Source of the DNA: Maritimibacter sp.
GTDB lineage: Bacteria; Pseudomonadota; Alphaproteobacteria; Rhodobacterales; Rhodobacteraceae
Direction of reading: 5' to 3'
Length of the DNA: 64,000 nucleotides
NCBI GenBank assembly: GCA_011389895.1
Contig: JAABTN010000008.1
Coordinates: 1 to 64,000 of the forward strand
Shown: positions 45,436 through 54,756 of the stretch, piece by piece
Layout of the letters: each line of letters begins with the position of its first letter
How positions within the stretch are numbered: position 1 is the stretch's first letter
Program-made: the position numbers and the translations under genes
Notes under the pieces: model-generated
Databases searched by the model: none
Told to the model about the DNA's origin: nothing
What the model saw: only the letters and a program-made list of their open reading frames with translations

Positions 45436-47580
45436 ATGTTCAACGAAGTGAAAAAGTCGATCCAGTGGGGCGAAGAAGAGCTCACGCTGGAGACGGGTAA
45501 GGTTGCGCGCCAGGCTGATGGATCGGTGATCGTCACGCTGGGCGAGACCTCTGTGATGGCCAACGTGACCTTTGCGAAGGAACAAAAGCCGGGAATGGAT
45601 TTTCTTCCGCTCACGGTTCATTACCAGGAAAAATACTACGCTGCGGGCAAGGTGCCCGGTGGCTTCTTCAAACGCGAGGCGCGGCCGACCGAGAAGGAAA
45701 CGCTGACCGCCCGTTTGATCGACCGTCCGATCCGCCCGCTGTTCGTCCCTGGCTTCAAGAACGAAGTCCTGGTGATGTGCACGGTGCTGAGCCACGATCT
45801 TGTAAATGACCCCGACATGGTGGCGATGATCGCCAGCTCGGCCGCTCTCACGATCTCGGGCGCGCCTTTCCGGGGGCCGATCGCGGCCTGCCGCGTGGGC
45901 TTCGAGGATGGCGAATACGTGCTGAACCCGACCATGGACGACATGCACAAGCTGCGCGAGAACACCGATCAACGTCTTGATCTCGTGGTCGCGGGCACCA
46001 AGGACGCGGTCATGATGGTGGAATCGGAAGCCTACGAGCTGTCCGAAGCCGAGATGCTGGGCGCGGTCAACTTTGCCCATGAGCAGATCCAGCCGGTGAT
46101 CGACCTGATCATCGACCTCGCCGAAGATGCGGCGAAAGAGCCGTTCGATTTCCAGCCGCCGGATTATTCGGATCTTTCCGCAGCGGTCAAAGCTGCTGGT
46201 GAGGATCAGATCCGGGCCGCCTACGCGATTCGTGACAAGCAAGAGCGCACCAGCGCCATCTCGGACGCGAAACAGGCGATCATAGACTCCCTGACCGAAG
46301 AGCAGCGCGAAGACCCCAACCTCGGGTCAGCGTTGAAAAAGCTCGAATCTTCCGTGCTGCGCGGTGACGTGGTGAAGAACGGCAACCGGATCGACGGTCG
46401 TGCGCTGGATGAAATCCGCGACATCGTGTCGGAAGTCGGCATTCTGCCCCGGACCCACGGGTCGTCGTTGTTCACCCGCGGTGAAACCCAGGCGCTGGTG
46501 GTGACCACGCTGGGGACCGGCGATGACGAACAGATGATCGACGCGCTGTCGGGCACCTACAAGTCGCCCTTCCTGCTTCATTACAACTTCCCGCCCTACT
46601 CGGTCGGCGAAGCGGGCCGCGTTGGCCCTCCGGGTCGTCGTGAGATCGGGCACGGCAAGCTTGCCTGGCGCGCGCTTCAGGCGGTGCTCCCGGCAGCGAC
46701 CGATTTCCCCTACACCATCCGCCTCGTCTCCGAGATCACCGAATCGAACGGGTCGTCGTCCATGGCCACGGTCTGTGGGTCGTCGCTTTCGATGATGGAT
46801 GCCGCCGTGCCGCTCAAGGCGCCGGTTGCCGGTGTCGCGATGGGTCTCGTGCTCGAAGAAGACGGCTCTTACGCCGTGTTGTCGGACATTCTGGGTGACG
46901 AAGATCACCTTGGTGACATGGACTTCAAGGTTGCGGGCACCGAGAACGGCATCACGTCGCTCCAGATGGACATCAAGGTCGCCGGTATCACGCCGGAAAT
47001 CATGGAAAAGGCGCTGGCACAGGCGAAAGCCGGTCGCATGCATATCCTTGGCGAGATGTCCAAGGCGCTGTCTGCCGGCCGGACCGAGTTTTCGGAACAT
47101 GCCCCGCGCATCGAAACCATGACCGTTCCCTCCGACAAGATCCGTGAAGTGATCGGCTCGGGTGGCAAGGTGATCCGCGAGATTGTCGAGGTTTCCGGGG
47201 CCAAGGTCGACATCAACGACGATGGTGTGATCAAGATCGCCAGCCCGAATGCTGAGGCCATCCAGAAAGCCTATGACATGATCCACGCGATCGTGGCAGA
47301 GCCGGAAGAGGGCAAGATCTACAAGGGCAACGTGGTGAAGATCGTCGATTTCGGCGCCTTCGTGAACTTCTTTGGCAAGCGTGACGGGCTTGTCCACGTC
47401 AGCCAGATCGAGAACCGCCGCCTGAACCATCCGTCGGATGTGCTCAAGGAAGGTCAGGATGTCTACGTGAAGCTTCTGGGCTTCGACGATCGCGGCAAGG
47501 TGCGCCTTGCCATGAAGATGGTCGACCAGGAGACCGGCGAAGAGATCGCGCCGGAGAAAAAGAAAGAAGACGCCGAGTAA
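45436..47580 (+). CDS. pnp: Polyribonucleotide nucleotidyltransferase
   Basis: 714 residues; 3'-5' phosphorolytic RNA degradation. Two RNase PH-like cores (about 1-240 and 310-550) with [54 protein letters not shown] and [17 protein letters not shown] domain with [18 protein letters not shown] near 565 and a C-terminal S1 domain with [18 protein letters not shown]. Start preceded by AGAAGGA. Usual length. Confidence 0.98.
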   Translation: MFNEVKKSIQWGEEELTLETGKVARQADGSVIVTLGETSVMANVTFAKEQKPGMDFLPLTVHYQEKYYAAGKVPGGFFKREARPTEKETLTARLIDRPIRPLFVPGFKNEVLVMCTVLSHDLVNDPDMVAMIASSAALTISGAPFRGPIAACRVGFEDGEYVLNPTMDDMHKLRENTDQRLDLVVAGTKDAVMMVESEAYELSEAEMLGAVNFAHEQIQPVIDLIIDLAEDAAKEPFDFQPPDYSDLSAAVKAAGEDQIRAAYAIRDKQERTSAISDAKQAIIDSLTEEQREDPNLGSALKKLESSVLRGDVVKNGNRIDGRALDEIRDIVSEVGILPRTHGSSLFTRGETQALVVTTLGTGDDEQMIDALSGTYKSPFLLHYNFPPYSVGEAGRVGPPGRREIGHGKLAWRALQAVLPAATDFPYTIRLVSEITESNGSSSMATVCGSSLSMMDAAVPLKAPVAGVAMGLVLEEDGSYAVLSDILGDEDHLGDMDFKVAGTENGITSLQMDIKVAGITPEIMEKALAQAKAGRMHILGEMSKALSAGRTEFSEHAPRIETMTVPSDKIREVIGSGGKVIREIVEVSGAKVDINDDGVIKIASPNAEAIQKAYDMIHAIVAEPEEGKIYKGNVVKIVDFGAFVNFFGKRDGLVHVSQIENRRLNHPSDVLKEGQDVYVKLLGFDDRGKVRLAMKMVDQETGEEIAPEKKKEDAE

Positions 47581-47601
47581 TCCGTGCGCCTTCGACATGG
47601 C

Positions 47602-47632
47602 AAAGCCCCGGTGGAAACGCCGGGGCTTTTTC
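47602..47632 (+). terminator. Intrinsic terminator after pnp
   Basis: Stem AAAGCCCCGG / CCGGGGCTTT with a T-run, 22 nt after the pnp stop. Confidence 0.92.
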
Positions 47633-47674
47633 TTTGGTCAGAACAGAAAGACGCCGAAAGGCGTGAGGGTGACG

Positions 47675-48412
47675 TCAGCTTCGTGGAAGCGGGGCTCTCC
47701 CGTCCTCCGTCAACAACCACGCCTCCCGCCCTTCGATCACCACCGGGCTGATCGGGTTGCCGTAGCCTGCCCCGCTGTCGATGTTGATGCGGTTGCCATA
47801 GTGGGTCGCGGCCTTCACCGGCGTATGGCCATGCACGATGAGCTTGCCGTGATCGGCTGTGCTGTCGTGAAATTCGCCACGGATCCAAAGAAGGTCGGTT
47901 TCCTCTTGTTGGTCCAGCGGCACGCCGGGGCGGATGCCTGCGTGGCAGAAGAAACACTCCCCGCGCGCATAGGTCAGGGGCAGCGCCGAGAGGAAGGCGA
48001 TATGCGCCTGCGGCACCTTTTCCAGAGCCTCGCGGTGGATGCGGTAGACGCGTTCGCGGTCTTCCACCTGCACGCCGTAGGAGGCGAGCGCATCGGGCCC
48101 GCCAATACGTTCGTGCAGCCATGAATAGCCGACAAACAGATAGGGGTCGTTGCGCGGGAAGGGTTCGAGAAACCAATGCATGAGCCGGTCGTGGTTGCCC
48201 TTCAGAACCACCCAGTCCTCGCCCCGATCCCGGCCCGCGATCAGGAAATCAATCACGCCCCGCGTGTCCGGCCCCCGGTCGCAAAGATCGCCGATGTGAA
48301 CCACCGGCGCGTCCGCATCGCCGCAGGATGCGCGGTCCTCGGCGATCAGCCGATGCGCGCGCTCAAGCTCGGACAGCTCGCCGTGAATATCGCCTATGGC
48401 ATAGGTTCGCAT
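47675..48412 (-). CDS. Metallophosphoesterase, PP2A-like (PrpA/ApaH type)
   Basis: 245 residues from ATG 48412 (MRTYAIGDIHGELSEL). Metal-site motifs GDIHG (7-11), GDLCDRGPDTR (about 43-53) and LKGNHDRLMHW (about 70-80), plus distal HAGIRPG and HGHTP. Likely a Ser/Thr protein phosphatase or a related Ap4A hydrolase; sequence does not decide. Converges with pnp. Confidence 0.88.
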   Translation of the reverse strand: MRTYAIGDIHGELSELERAHRLIAEDRASCGDADAPVVHIGDLCDRGPDTRGVIDFLIAGRDRGEDWVVLKGNHDRLMHWFLEPFPRNDPYLFVGYSWLHERIGGPDALASYGVQVEDRERVYRIHREALEKVPQAHIAFLSALPLTYARGECFFCHAGIRPGVPLDQQEETDLLWIRGEFHDSTADHGKLIVHGHTPVKAATHYGNRINIDSGAGYGNPISPVVIEGREAWLLTEDGRAPLPRS

Positions 48413-48478
48413 GGGGTCTCCTGACTGTCTGGTAGGGTGATGCCCCATGGCGGGCCAACATGCAAATCGCCCCATTGC

Positions 48479-48509
48479 AAAAGGCCCCGATCCTTGGGAC
48501 CGGGGCCTT
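48479..48509 (-). terminator. Intrinsic terminator after serA
   Basis: On the minus strand AAGGCCCCGGTCCCAAGGAT pairs back with CGGGGCCTT and ends in TTTT, 24 nt after the serA stop. Confidence 0.85.
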
Positions 48510-48532
48510 GGGTCGTGCCGATGCGGGCGGGA

Positions 48533-50125
48533 TCAGACCGCGAAGGACAGGCCGCTCACGTTCTGGAATTTGCCGGTGGCTTTCAGCGCGTCCAGCACGC
48601 TGTCTTCGACCGGCGCGTCGACGTAGAGAAGCGCGATGGCGTCGCCCCCGGCATCCTTCCGGCCCAGCGTGAAGTTGGCGATGTTCACGCCATGCTTGCC
48701 CATCGTTTCGCCCAGAAGGCCGATGATGCCCGGCTCATCTTCGTTCGTGGTGTAGAGCATATGCGCCCCGATCTCGGCGTCGATGGTGATGCCCTTGATC
48801 TGGATGAAGCGCGGCTTGCCGTCCGAGAACACCGTGCCGGCGATCGACCGTTCGCGTGACGCGGTTTTCACCGTGATCTTGATATACCCGTCGAAAACGC
48901 CCGATTTGTCCTGCGTTGTGGTCGAGGTCTTGACCCCGTGATCCTTGGCCACCACCGGCGCGGACACCATGTTCAGATCCGGGTTGATCGGCTTCATCAG
49001 CCCCGCGATCACAGCGCAGTCAAGCGCCTTGGTGTTCATGGCCGACGTGACACCATCGAGGGTGATGTTCACCTCCTGGATCGGCTCTCCGGTCATCTGC
49101 CCGACGAAGGCCCCTAGATGTTCGGCCAGCTTGATCCACGGCCCCATCACCTTGGCTTCCTCGGCGGTCACCGAGGGCATGTTGAGCGCGTTGGTCACGG
49201 CCCCTGTCAGCAGGTAGTCCGAGATCTGTTCGGCCACTTGAAGCGCCACGTTTTCCTGCGCCTCGGTGGTCGCGGCCCCGAGGTGCGGGGTGCAGACCAC
49301 GTTGGGCAGACCAAAGAGCGGGCTGTCGGTGGCGGGCTCCACCTCGAACACATCAAAGGCTGCTCCGGCGACGTGACCCGAGGAAATCGCCTCGGCCAGC
49401 GCGCGCTCGTCCACCAGACCGCCGCGCGCGCAATTCACGATGCGCACGCCCTTCTTGGTCTTGGCGATGTTCTTTGCGTCCAGCACGCCCCGGGTCTTGT
49501 CGGTCAGCGGCACGTGCAGGGTGATGAAATCGGCACGGGAAAGAAGCTCGTCCAACTCGACCTTTTCAACGCCCAGCTTGTCGGCGCGATCCTGGCTCAG
49601 GAAGGGGTCGAAGGCGACGACCTTCATCTTGAGCCCCCGGCCACGGTCCGCGACGATCGAGCCGATGTTGCCACAGCCGATCACGCCCAGCGTCTTGTTC
49701 GTAAGCTCGACGCCCATGAATTTCGACTTTTCCCATTTCCCGGCCTGGGTCGAGGCATCGGCTTCGGGGATCTGGCGCGCCACGGCCATCATCATGGCGA
49801 TGGCGTGCTCTGCGGTGGTGATCGAATTGCCGAAGGGCGTGTTCATCACGATCGCACCCTTGGCGCTGGCGGCGGGGATGTCGACATTGTCGACCCCGAT
49901 CCCGGCACGCCCGATCACCTTCAGGTTGGTGGCTTTTTCAAGCACATCCGCGGTCACCTTGGTCGCTGACCGGATGGCAAGACCGTCATACTGGTCGATG
50001 ATGGACAGCAGTTTTTCCTTGTCCTTGCCAAGCGCCGGTTCGAAATCGACGTCGATGCCACGGTCACGGAAAATCTGAACGGCGGTTTCCGAAAGCTTGT
50101 CGGATACGAGAACTTTGGGGGCCAT
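48533..50125 (-). CDS. serA: D-3-phosphoglycerate dehydrogenase
   Basis: 530 residues, long form. First step of serine synthesis from 3-phosphoglycerate. NAD-binding GVIGCGNIGSIVADRG near 147; catalytic Arg/Glu/His in NCARGGLVDERAL and CTPHLGAATTEAQENVALQV. Following are an intervening domain and a C-terminal ACT domain (DEPGIIGLLGETMGKHGVNI) that may sense serine. ATG 50125 is chosen; the frame reads further to 50182. Directly downstream of serC with an 82-nt gap. Confidence 0.97.
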   Translation of the reverse strand: MAPKVLVSDKLSETAVQIFRDRGIDVDFEPALGKDKEKLLSIIDQYDGLAIRSATKVTADVLEKATNLKVIGRAGIGVDNVDIPAASAKGAIVMNTPFGNSITTAEHAIAMMMAVARQIPEADASTQAGKWEKSKFMGVELTNKTLGVIGCGNIGSIVADRGRGLKMKVVAFDPFLSQDRADKLGVEKVELDELLSRADFITLHVPLTDKTRGVLDAKNIAKTKKGVRIVNCARGGLVDERALAEAISSGHVAGAAFDVFEVEPATDSPLFGLPNVVCTPHLGAATTEAQENVALQVAEQISDYLLTGAVTNALNMPSVTAEEAKVMGPWIKLAEHLGAFVGQMTGEPIQEVNITLDGVTSAMNTKALDCAVIAGLMKPINPDLNMVSAPVVAKDHGVKTSTTTQDKSGVFDGYIKITVKTASRERSIAGTVFSDGKPRFIQIKGITIDAEIGAHMLYTTNEDEPGIIGLLGETMGKHGVNIANFTLGRKDAGGDAIALLYVDAPVEDSVLDALKATGKFQNVSGLSFAV

Positions 50126-50207
50126 GTGTCTGGTCCTTGTATGGATTTTGGGAGAACGCGCCCCGGAGCCGATCCGGGGCATCGTGAATTATGTGGGGGT
50201 CTCGGGG

Positions 50208-51362
50208 TCAGGCTGCGTCTGCCTGTGCCTCCAGCTCGGCGTTGAAAGCCCAGTTGAGCCACGGCATCAACGCCTCGATGTCCGAGGTTTCGACCGTGCC
50301 GCCGCACCAGATACGCAGACCGGCAGGTGCATCGCGATACGCCCCGATGTCATAGGCCACGCCTTCGGCCTCAAGCCGCTTGGCAACCGCCTTGGCAAAA
50401 CCCGCGCCGTCCTTGATCCGGTCATCGGTGAACTTGAGACAGACCGAGGTGTTCGAGCGCGTCGCGTCCTCTTCGGCAAGGTTCGCGATCCAGTCGTGGG
50501 TGTCGCAGAACGCGAAGATCACCCCGGCATTGGCATCGGCGCGGGCGATCAAACCCTTCAGCCCGCCTTCGGCGCGGGCCCAGTCGAGCGCGACAAGGTA
50601 ATCTTCGACCGCCAGCATCGACGGCGTGTTGATCGTCGCCCCTTCGAATATCCCGTCGATCAGCTTGCCGCCTTTGGTCATGCGGAAAATCTTCGGCAGC
50701 GGCCAAGCGGGCGTGTAGCTTTCCAACCGTTCAACGGCACGCGGGCTGAGCACGATCATCCCATGCGCGGCTTCGCCGCCCAGCACTTTCTGCCAGGAGA
50801 AGGTGGTCACATCGAGCTTGTCCCACGGCAGGTCCATCGCGAAGGCCGCCGAGGTGGCGTCGCAGATGGTCAGGCCAGCGCGGTCGTCCGCGATCCAGTC
50901 ACCGTTGGGCACGCGCACGCCCGAGGTGGTTCCGTTCCAGGTGAACACCACGTCATCTTCAAAATTCACAGCGGACAGATCGGGAAGCTGGCCATAGTCG
51001 GCCTCCATGATCGTCGCGTTTAGTTTGAGCTGCTTTGCCACGTCACTGACCCAGCCCGCGCCGAAGCTTTCCCATGCCATCATGGTCACGCCGCGCGCGC
51101 CCAGCATCGACCACATCGCCATTTCCACGGCGCCGGTATCCGAGGCGGGCACGATGCCGATCTTGTAGTCTGCCGGAATGCCCAGAACCTCGCGGGTGCC
51201 TTCGATGGCAGCCTTGAGCTTGTCCTTGCCAACAGCGGCCCGGTGCGAGCGGCCAAGCGCGGCATCGGACAGTTTATCGAGCGTGAAAACGGGGGGTTTG
51301 GCACAGGGGCCAGATGAAAAACGCGGATTTGCCGGCCGCGATGCCGGAGTCTTGGTGACCAT
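50208..51362 (-). CDS. serC: Phosphoserine aminotransferase
   Basis: 384 residues. PLP-dependent, second step of serine synthesis. Start ATG 51362 with GGAAGGA nine bases before it. N-terminal [13 protein letters not shown], active-site Lys in [18 protein letters not shown] near residue 200. C-terminal part [10 protein letters not shown]-like ([20 protein letters not shown]). Serine operon order serC-serA. Its leader carries a hairpin (see the adjacent entry). Confidence 0.96.
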   Translation of the reverse strand: MVTKTPASRPANPRFSSGPCAKPPVFTLDKLSDAALGRSHRAAVGKDKLKAAIEGTREVLGIPADYKIGIVPASDTGAVEMAMWSMLGARGVTMMAWESFGAGWVSDVAKQLKLNATIMEADYGQLPDLSAVNFEDDVVFTWNGTTSGVRVPNGDWIADDRAGLTICDATSAAFAMDLPWDKLDVTTFSWQKVLGGEAAHGMIVLSPRAVERLESYTPAWPLPKIFRMTKGGKLIDGIFEGATINTPSMLAVEDYLVALDWARAEGGLKGLIARADANAGVIFAFCDTHDWIANLAEEDATRSNTSVCLKFTDDRIKDGAGFAKAVAKRLEAEGVAYDIGAYRDAPAGLRIWCGGTVETSDIEALMPWLNWAFNAELEAQADAA

Positions 51363-51404
51363 TGCTGGTATCCTTCCAGATAAGCGCCCCTCGTTGGGGA
51401 GGGG
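51363..51404 (-). ncRNA. Candidate serC leader RNA (alphaproteobacterial serC motif)
   Basis: On the minus strand the leader just before serC has ACCCCTCCCCAACGAGGGG, a 6-bp stem CCCCTC / GAGGGG with loop CCCAAC, then CGCTTATCT and the ribosome site GGAAGGA. Hairpin next to the ribosome site upstream of serC fits the published alphaproteobacterial serC leader motif as I remember it. Fine match to that family model was not tested. Confidence 0.5.
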
Positions 51405-51526
51405 TGTCCCGCCGTCGCAGATACGGGCGGGGCAGGCTGCCGACAAGGGTGAAAACGGCCAAAACCGCCGAAAAGCCGGTGCTTGCGGGCACGGCGTGTC
51501 GCGCATCGGAAACTTTCCGGGCCGGA

Positions 51527-52132
51527 TCAGGCTTTGTCGGCCAACCGGGCTTCGGCGGCGCGCAGGTCGCGCTCGGTGTTGATATTGGCCAGCTTTTCCT
51601 CGGAAAACACCACGCCGACCGCGTGCTTTTCCTCGGTGAAATCGGTCACCTTGCGCGTGCCGGACACGATCGAGCCACGCAGGCTCTCGGCCAGCTCGGT
51701 ATACCAAAGCCCGATGACCGGATGCGCCCCTTCGCTGGTTTCCGCCAGCACGATGGGCGCGCGCGACGAGATTTGCGCGCCGATCAGCGTATCGACGAGG
51801 TTTTTTGGCAGGAACGGCGTGTCGGTGGGCACCGTCACGACCCATGTCTCGCGCATCGCCACGGCCCAATCCATCGCGGCGAGAATACCCGCGAGCGGGC
51901 CGGGGTGGTCATCGAAGCTGTCGGCAAAGACCGGGAACTTCGTTCCGAATCGCTTGGGGTCGCCATTGGCGGAGATGCCGACATGGCTGACCTGCGGGGC
52001 GAGCCGCGCGCCGACATGGTCGATCAATGGCCTGCCCGCAAGGCTGACAAAGGCCTTGTCGCGGTCTCCCATCCGTTTGCCGCGCCCACCGGCGAGGATC
52101 ACGCCGGGCGGCTTTCCATCAGACCTGTCCAT
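51527..52132 (-). CDS. mobA: Molybdenum cofactor guanylyltransferase
   Basis: 201 residues. Adds GMP to molybdopterin to give the MGD cofactor. N-terminal nucleotide motif [21 protein letters not shown] and the later [17 protein letters not shown] and [16 protein letters not shown] (metal-binding Asp). Usual length. Divergent from azlC, upstream of serC (164-nt gap). Confidence 0.92.
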   Translation of the reverse strand: MDRSDGKPPGVILAGGRGKRMGDRDKAFVSLAGRPLIDHVGARLAPQVSHVGISANGDPKRFGTKFPVFADSFDDHPGPLAGILAAMDWAVAMRETWVVTVPTDTPFLPKNLVDTLIGAQISSRAPIVLAETSEGAHPVIGLWYTELAESLRGSIVSGTRKVTDFTEEKHAVGVVFSEEKLANINTERDLRAAEARLADKA

Positions 52133-52170
52133 AGGGATATGCTACGCCACCCATCCGTGACTGCAACCAC

Positions 52171-52194
52171 TTGCGCAAGGTTCGGGTTGCGCAA
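52171..52194. promoter_or_regulatory. Paired TTGCGCAA palindromes before azlC
   Basis: TTGCGCAA occurs at 52171-52178 and 52187-52194, 16 bp apart start to start, in the 114-bp gap between mobA and azlC. Both are perfect palindromes and share flanking AGG. This looks like a two-site operator; the regulator is unknown. Confidence 0.4.
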
Positions 52195-52246
52195 GGGCGA
52201 AAGCCCGCATAGCCCTTGGGGCCAAACCAGACCCACGGAGTTTTCC

Positions 52247-52957
52247 ATGGCCAATGACCGCTCGAAGCCTTTCTGGCGGGGGACCCGCGATGGTGCGCCC
52301 TTCATCCTCGTGATTCTGCCCTTCGCGATGCTGTTCGGCGTTGTGGCGACCGAGGCCGGGCTTGATATCGCACAGACCATGGTGATGACCATTTTCGTCA
52401 TCGCCGGGGCGGCGCAGTTTGCCGCCGTGCAGCAGATGGTCGACAGCGCGCCGGTGTTCATGGTTCTGGCAACCTCGCTTGCCGTGAACCTGCGGATGGC
52501 GATGTATTCGGCGACGATGGTGCCCCACCTTGGGACAGCGCCGCTGTGGAAACGCGCGCTCGTGGCGTATTTCCTTGTCGATCAATCGGCGGTCATGGGG
52601 GCGGACACGTTCGAGCGCGAGGCAGGGCGGGACACCGGGTGGAAGGTTCTCTACCTCCTTGGCGTCATGCTGCCCATCGCCCCGTTCTGGTATGGGGGCA
52701 CGCTTTTCGGGGCGCTCGTGGGAGGGCGTATTCCCGACAGCTTCGCGCTTGATTTCGCGATGCCGATCACCTTTCTCGCGATGATCGCGCCGATGGTGAA
52801 GACATTGCCACATCTGGCGGCGGCGCTGACCTCGGTCCTGTTGGCGCTGGTGTTGGCCGGGCTTCCGTTCGGCTCCGGCCTCTTGGTCGCGGCGCTCGCG
52901 GCGATGATTGTCGGGGCGAGCCTTGAGCGGACGATGGAACGAAAGGGCACGACATGA
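52247..52957 (+). CDS. azlC: AzlC family branched-chain amino acid exporter, large subunit
   Basis: 236 residues, about seven helices. Family motif ILPFAMLFGVVATEAGLD and VIAGAAQFAAVQQMVDSAPV; NLRMAMYSATMVPHL in the core. With AzlD exports branched-chain amino acids or analogues (azaleucine resistance in B. subtilis). CGGAG ahead of ATG 52247. Overlaps azlD by 4 nt. Confidence 0.9.
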   Translation: MANDRSKPFWRGTRDGAPFILVILPFAMLFGVVATEAGLDIAQTMVMTIFVIAGAAQFAAVQQMVDSAPVFMVLATSLAVNLRMAMYSATMVPHLGTAPLWKRALVAYFLVDQSAVMGADTFEREAGRDTGWKVLYLLGVMLPIAPFWYGGTLFGALVGGRIPDSFALDFAMPITFLAMIAPMVKTLPHLAAALTSVLLALVLAGLPFGSGLLVAALAAMIVGASLERTMERKGTT

Positions 52958-53289
52958 TCACGGCATTCAGCGACGCGCAGATATGGCTTGTCATCGCGCT
53001 TTTGGGTCTTGGCACTTTCCTGATCCGGTTCTCGTTTCTCGGGATCATCGGCGATCGTGATCTTCCGGGCTGGGTGCTGCGCATGTTGCGCTATACGCCG
53101 GTCGCGGTGATCCCCGGTCTTGTCGCTCCGCTCGTGCTGTGGCCCGCCGCGACCGGGGGCACGCCGGACCCTGCTCGGTTGACGGCAGCCGCGGTGACGC
53201 TCGCCATCGGTGCGACCACCAAGAACGTGCTCTTGGCGATCCTCGGCGGGGCCGCGACGCTGTTTGCGATGCTCTGGCTTCTGGGGTGA
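52954..53289 (+). CDS. azlD: AzlD family branched-chain amino acid exporter, small subunit
   Basis: 111 residues, four helices: LLGLGTFLIRFSFLG, WVLRMLRYTPVAVIPGLVAP, ALTLAIGATTKNVLLAI-like segments. Partner of AzlC; overlap ATGA shows coupling. Ends 134 nt before a shared bidirectional terminator. Confidence 0.9.
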   Translation: MITAFSDAQIWLVIALLGLGTFLIRFSFLGIIGDRDLPGWVLRMLRYTPVAVIPGLVAPLVLWPAATGGTPDPARLTAAAVTLAIGATTKNVLLAILGGAATLFAMLWLLG

Positions 53290-53422
53290 GCCGCGATCAG
53301 AGCGCGCGGGATACGCGGGATGCCCTGCGCCAAGGCTCGTGTGGCCGATGCGGCGCGGGCGGCTGTCTCGGCAAGGTATTTAAGAAACGGTGAAAGACCG
53401 ATGGGCCCGCGCATGACACGGC

Positions 53423-53453
53423 AAAAGCCGCCGGGGATGATCCGGCGGCTTTT
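53423..53453. terminator. Bidirectional terminator between azlD and rpmJ
   Basis: AAAAGCCGCCGG / CCGGCGGCTTTT hairpin with T-runs on both strands. Serves convergent azlD and rpmJ. Confidence 0.88.
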
Positions 53454-53475
53454 GAATAAAACGTCGAGCTTTTGC

Positions 53476-53601
53476 TCAGCCCTGGCGTGCCTTGAAGCGG
53501 CGCTGGGTCTTGTTGATCACGTAGACGCGGCCCTTGCGGCGCACGACACGGCAATCCCGATGCCGGTTCTTCAGCGAGCGGAGCGAGTTGCGGACTTTCA
53601 T
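53476..53601 (-). CDS. rpmJ: 50S ribosomal protein L36
   Basis: 41 residues: [20 protein letters not shown] then [20 protein letters not shown] and a final G. This is the type-B L36 form with a single Cys instead of the zinc CCCH set, common in alphaproteobacteria. Start at the first ATG, with AAGGACC upstream; terminator downstream. Confidence 0.96.
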   Translation of the reverse strand: MKVRNSLRSLKNRHRDCRVVRRKGRVYVINKTQRRFKARQG

Positions 53602-53671
53602 GGTCCTTCTCCTCATTCGCGGCGCTGGTCGCGCCATTGTGTTCATGCCTCAGGTGCGAGGCGGTTCATGG

Positions 53672-53743
53672 TGGGCGATACTGGGATCGAACCAGTGACC
53701 CCTTCGATGTCAACGAAGTGCTCTACCGCTGAGCTAATCGCCC
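53672..53743 (-). tRNA. tRNA-Val (anticodon GAC)
   Basis: 72-nt cloverleaf on the minus strand: GGGCGAT acceptor, D-arm AGCTCAGCGGTAGAGC, anticodon stem CTTCG / CGAAG around loop TTGACAT (anticodon GAC), T-arm GGTTCGATCC region and ATCGCCC end with discriminator A. CCA is not encoded. Lies 70 nt upstream of rpmJ on the same strand. Confidence 0.96.
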
Positions 53744-53824
53744 TTATGTACGTCCGGGGGTGAACCCAAACAACGAGACGCGGGAAAACCCCGCGCCGGT
53801 CGCGGTTCTATAAAAGGAGTCTGC

Positions 53825-53844
53825 CCCCCTTGCAAGGGGGTTTT
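53825..53844 (+). terminator. Perfect palindrome with T-run, upstream of hutG-like gene
   Basis: CCCCCTTGCAAGGGGG followed by TTTT, about 45 nt before the N-formylglutamate amidohydrolase start. Form of a short terminator or attenuator on the plus strand; could also be a protein site, since no gene precedes it on that strand after azlD. Confidence 0.4.
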
Positions 53845-53888
53845 GGCCCGCCATCGCTTTGGGCTATGTATAGACGTCAGGAGTCGTC

Positions 53889-54749
53889 ATGAGCCCTTCG
53901 TATCGCGTTCACATGCCAAACCTTCGCACGACCTCGGTCGTGTTCGCCTCGCCACACTCCGGGCGCGACTATGGTTGGTCATTTCTGCGCAAGACGGTGC
54001 TTGATTCCCGGACCATCCGGTCCTCAGAAGATGCCTTTGTCGATGAGCTGTTTTGCGCGGTCTCGCAACAGGGCGCGCCGTTGATCACGCTGGACGTGCC
54101 GCGCGCCTATGTCGACGTGAACCGTGGCAAGCAGGAGCTTGATCCGGCCTTGATCAAGGGGGTCGAGAAAAAGGGGCACAATCCGCGCGTGGCCTCTGGC
54201 CTCGGGGTCATACCACGGGTGGTAGCGGGGGGTCGCCAAATCTACCGCGGCAAGATCACGCTGGCCGAGGCCGAGACGCGGCTACGCACCCATTGGGACC
54301 CCTATCATGCGCGGCTCTCGGCGCTGCTGGACGAAGCGCACCACCTGTTCGGGCAAAGCATCCTGATTGATTGCCACTCGATGCCGCATGAGGCGATCGA
54401 CAGCCTGTGCCGGGGTCGTTCGCACAAGCCCGAGATCGTTCTGGGGGATCGTTTCGGGGCCTCCGCCACCAGCGATATCGTGGACGAGATCGAGGCGGCT
54501 TTCGTGGCCGAAGGGTTGAAGGTCGCGCGCAACACGCCCTTTGCGGGCGCCTATACCACCCAGACCTATGGTCGCCCTGCCCGTGACCGCCACGCTGTGC
54601 AGATCGAGATCGACCGGATGCTTTACATGAACGAACGCACCCTGCGCCCGAATGCAAATTTTGCACCCATGCAGGCGATCCTGGCAAGGGTGAGCGAGCG
54701 GATTTGCGAATTGGGCCGGGCGCAAGAGCTTCCGCTGGCAGCCGAATAA
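53889..54749 (+). CDS. N-formylglutamate amidohydrolase family protein
   Basis: 286 residues. Family signature VVFASPHSGRDYGWSF near residue 20 and, later, LDVPRAYVDVNRGKQELDP, LIDCHSMPHEAIDS and NTPFAGAYTTQTYGRP (zinc and substrate His). Would release formate from N-formylglutamate at the end of histidine degradation, but no other hut gene is nearby, so the substrate may differ. AGGAG precedes ATG 53889; a later ATG (codon 9) is also possible. Confidence 0.85.
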   Translation: MSPSYRVHMPNLRTTSVVFASPHSGRDYGWSFLRKTVLDSRTIRSSEDAFVDELFCAVSQQGAPLITLDVPRAYVDVNRGKQELDPALIKGVEKKGHNPRVASGLGVIPRVVAGGRQIYRGKITLAEAETRLRTHWDPYHARLSALLDEAHHLFGQSILIDCHSMPHEAIDSLCRGRSHKPEIVLGDRFGASATSDIVDEIEAAFVAEGLKVARNTPFAGAYTTQTYGRPARDRHAVQIEIDRMLYMNERTLRPNANFAPMQAILARVSERICELGRAQELPLAAE

Positions 54750-54756
54750 CCCGGTC

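Noticed and set aside
53672-53743. Possible integration site at the tRNA-Val gene
   Set aside because: No integrase gene and no direct repeat of the tRNA 3' end seen nearby; flanking genes are housekeeping.
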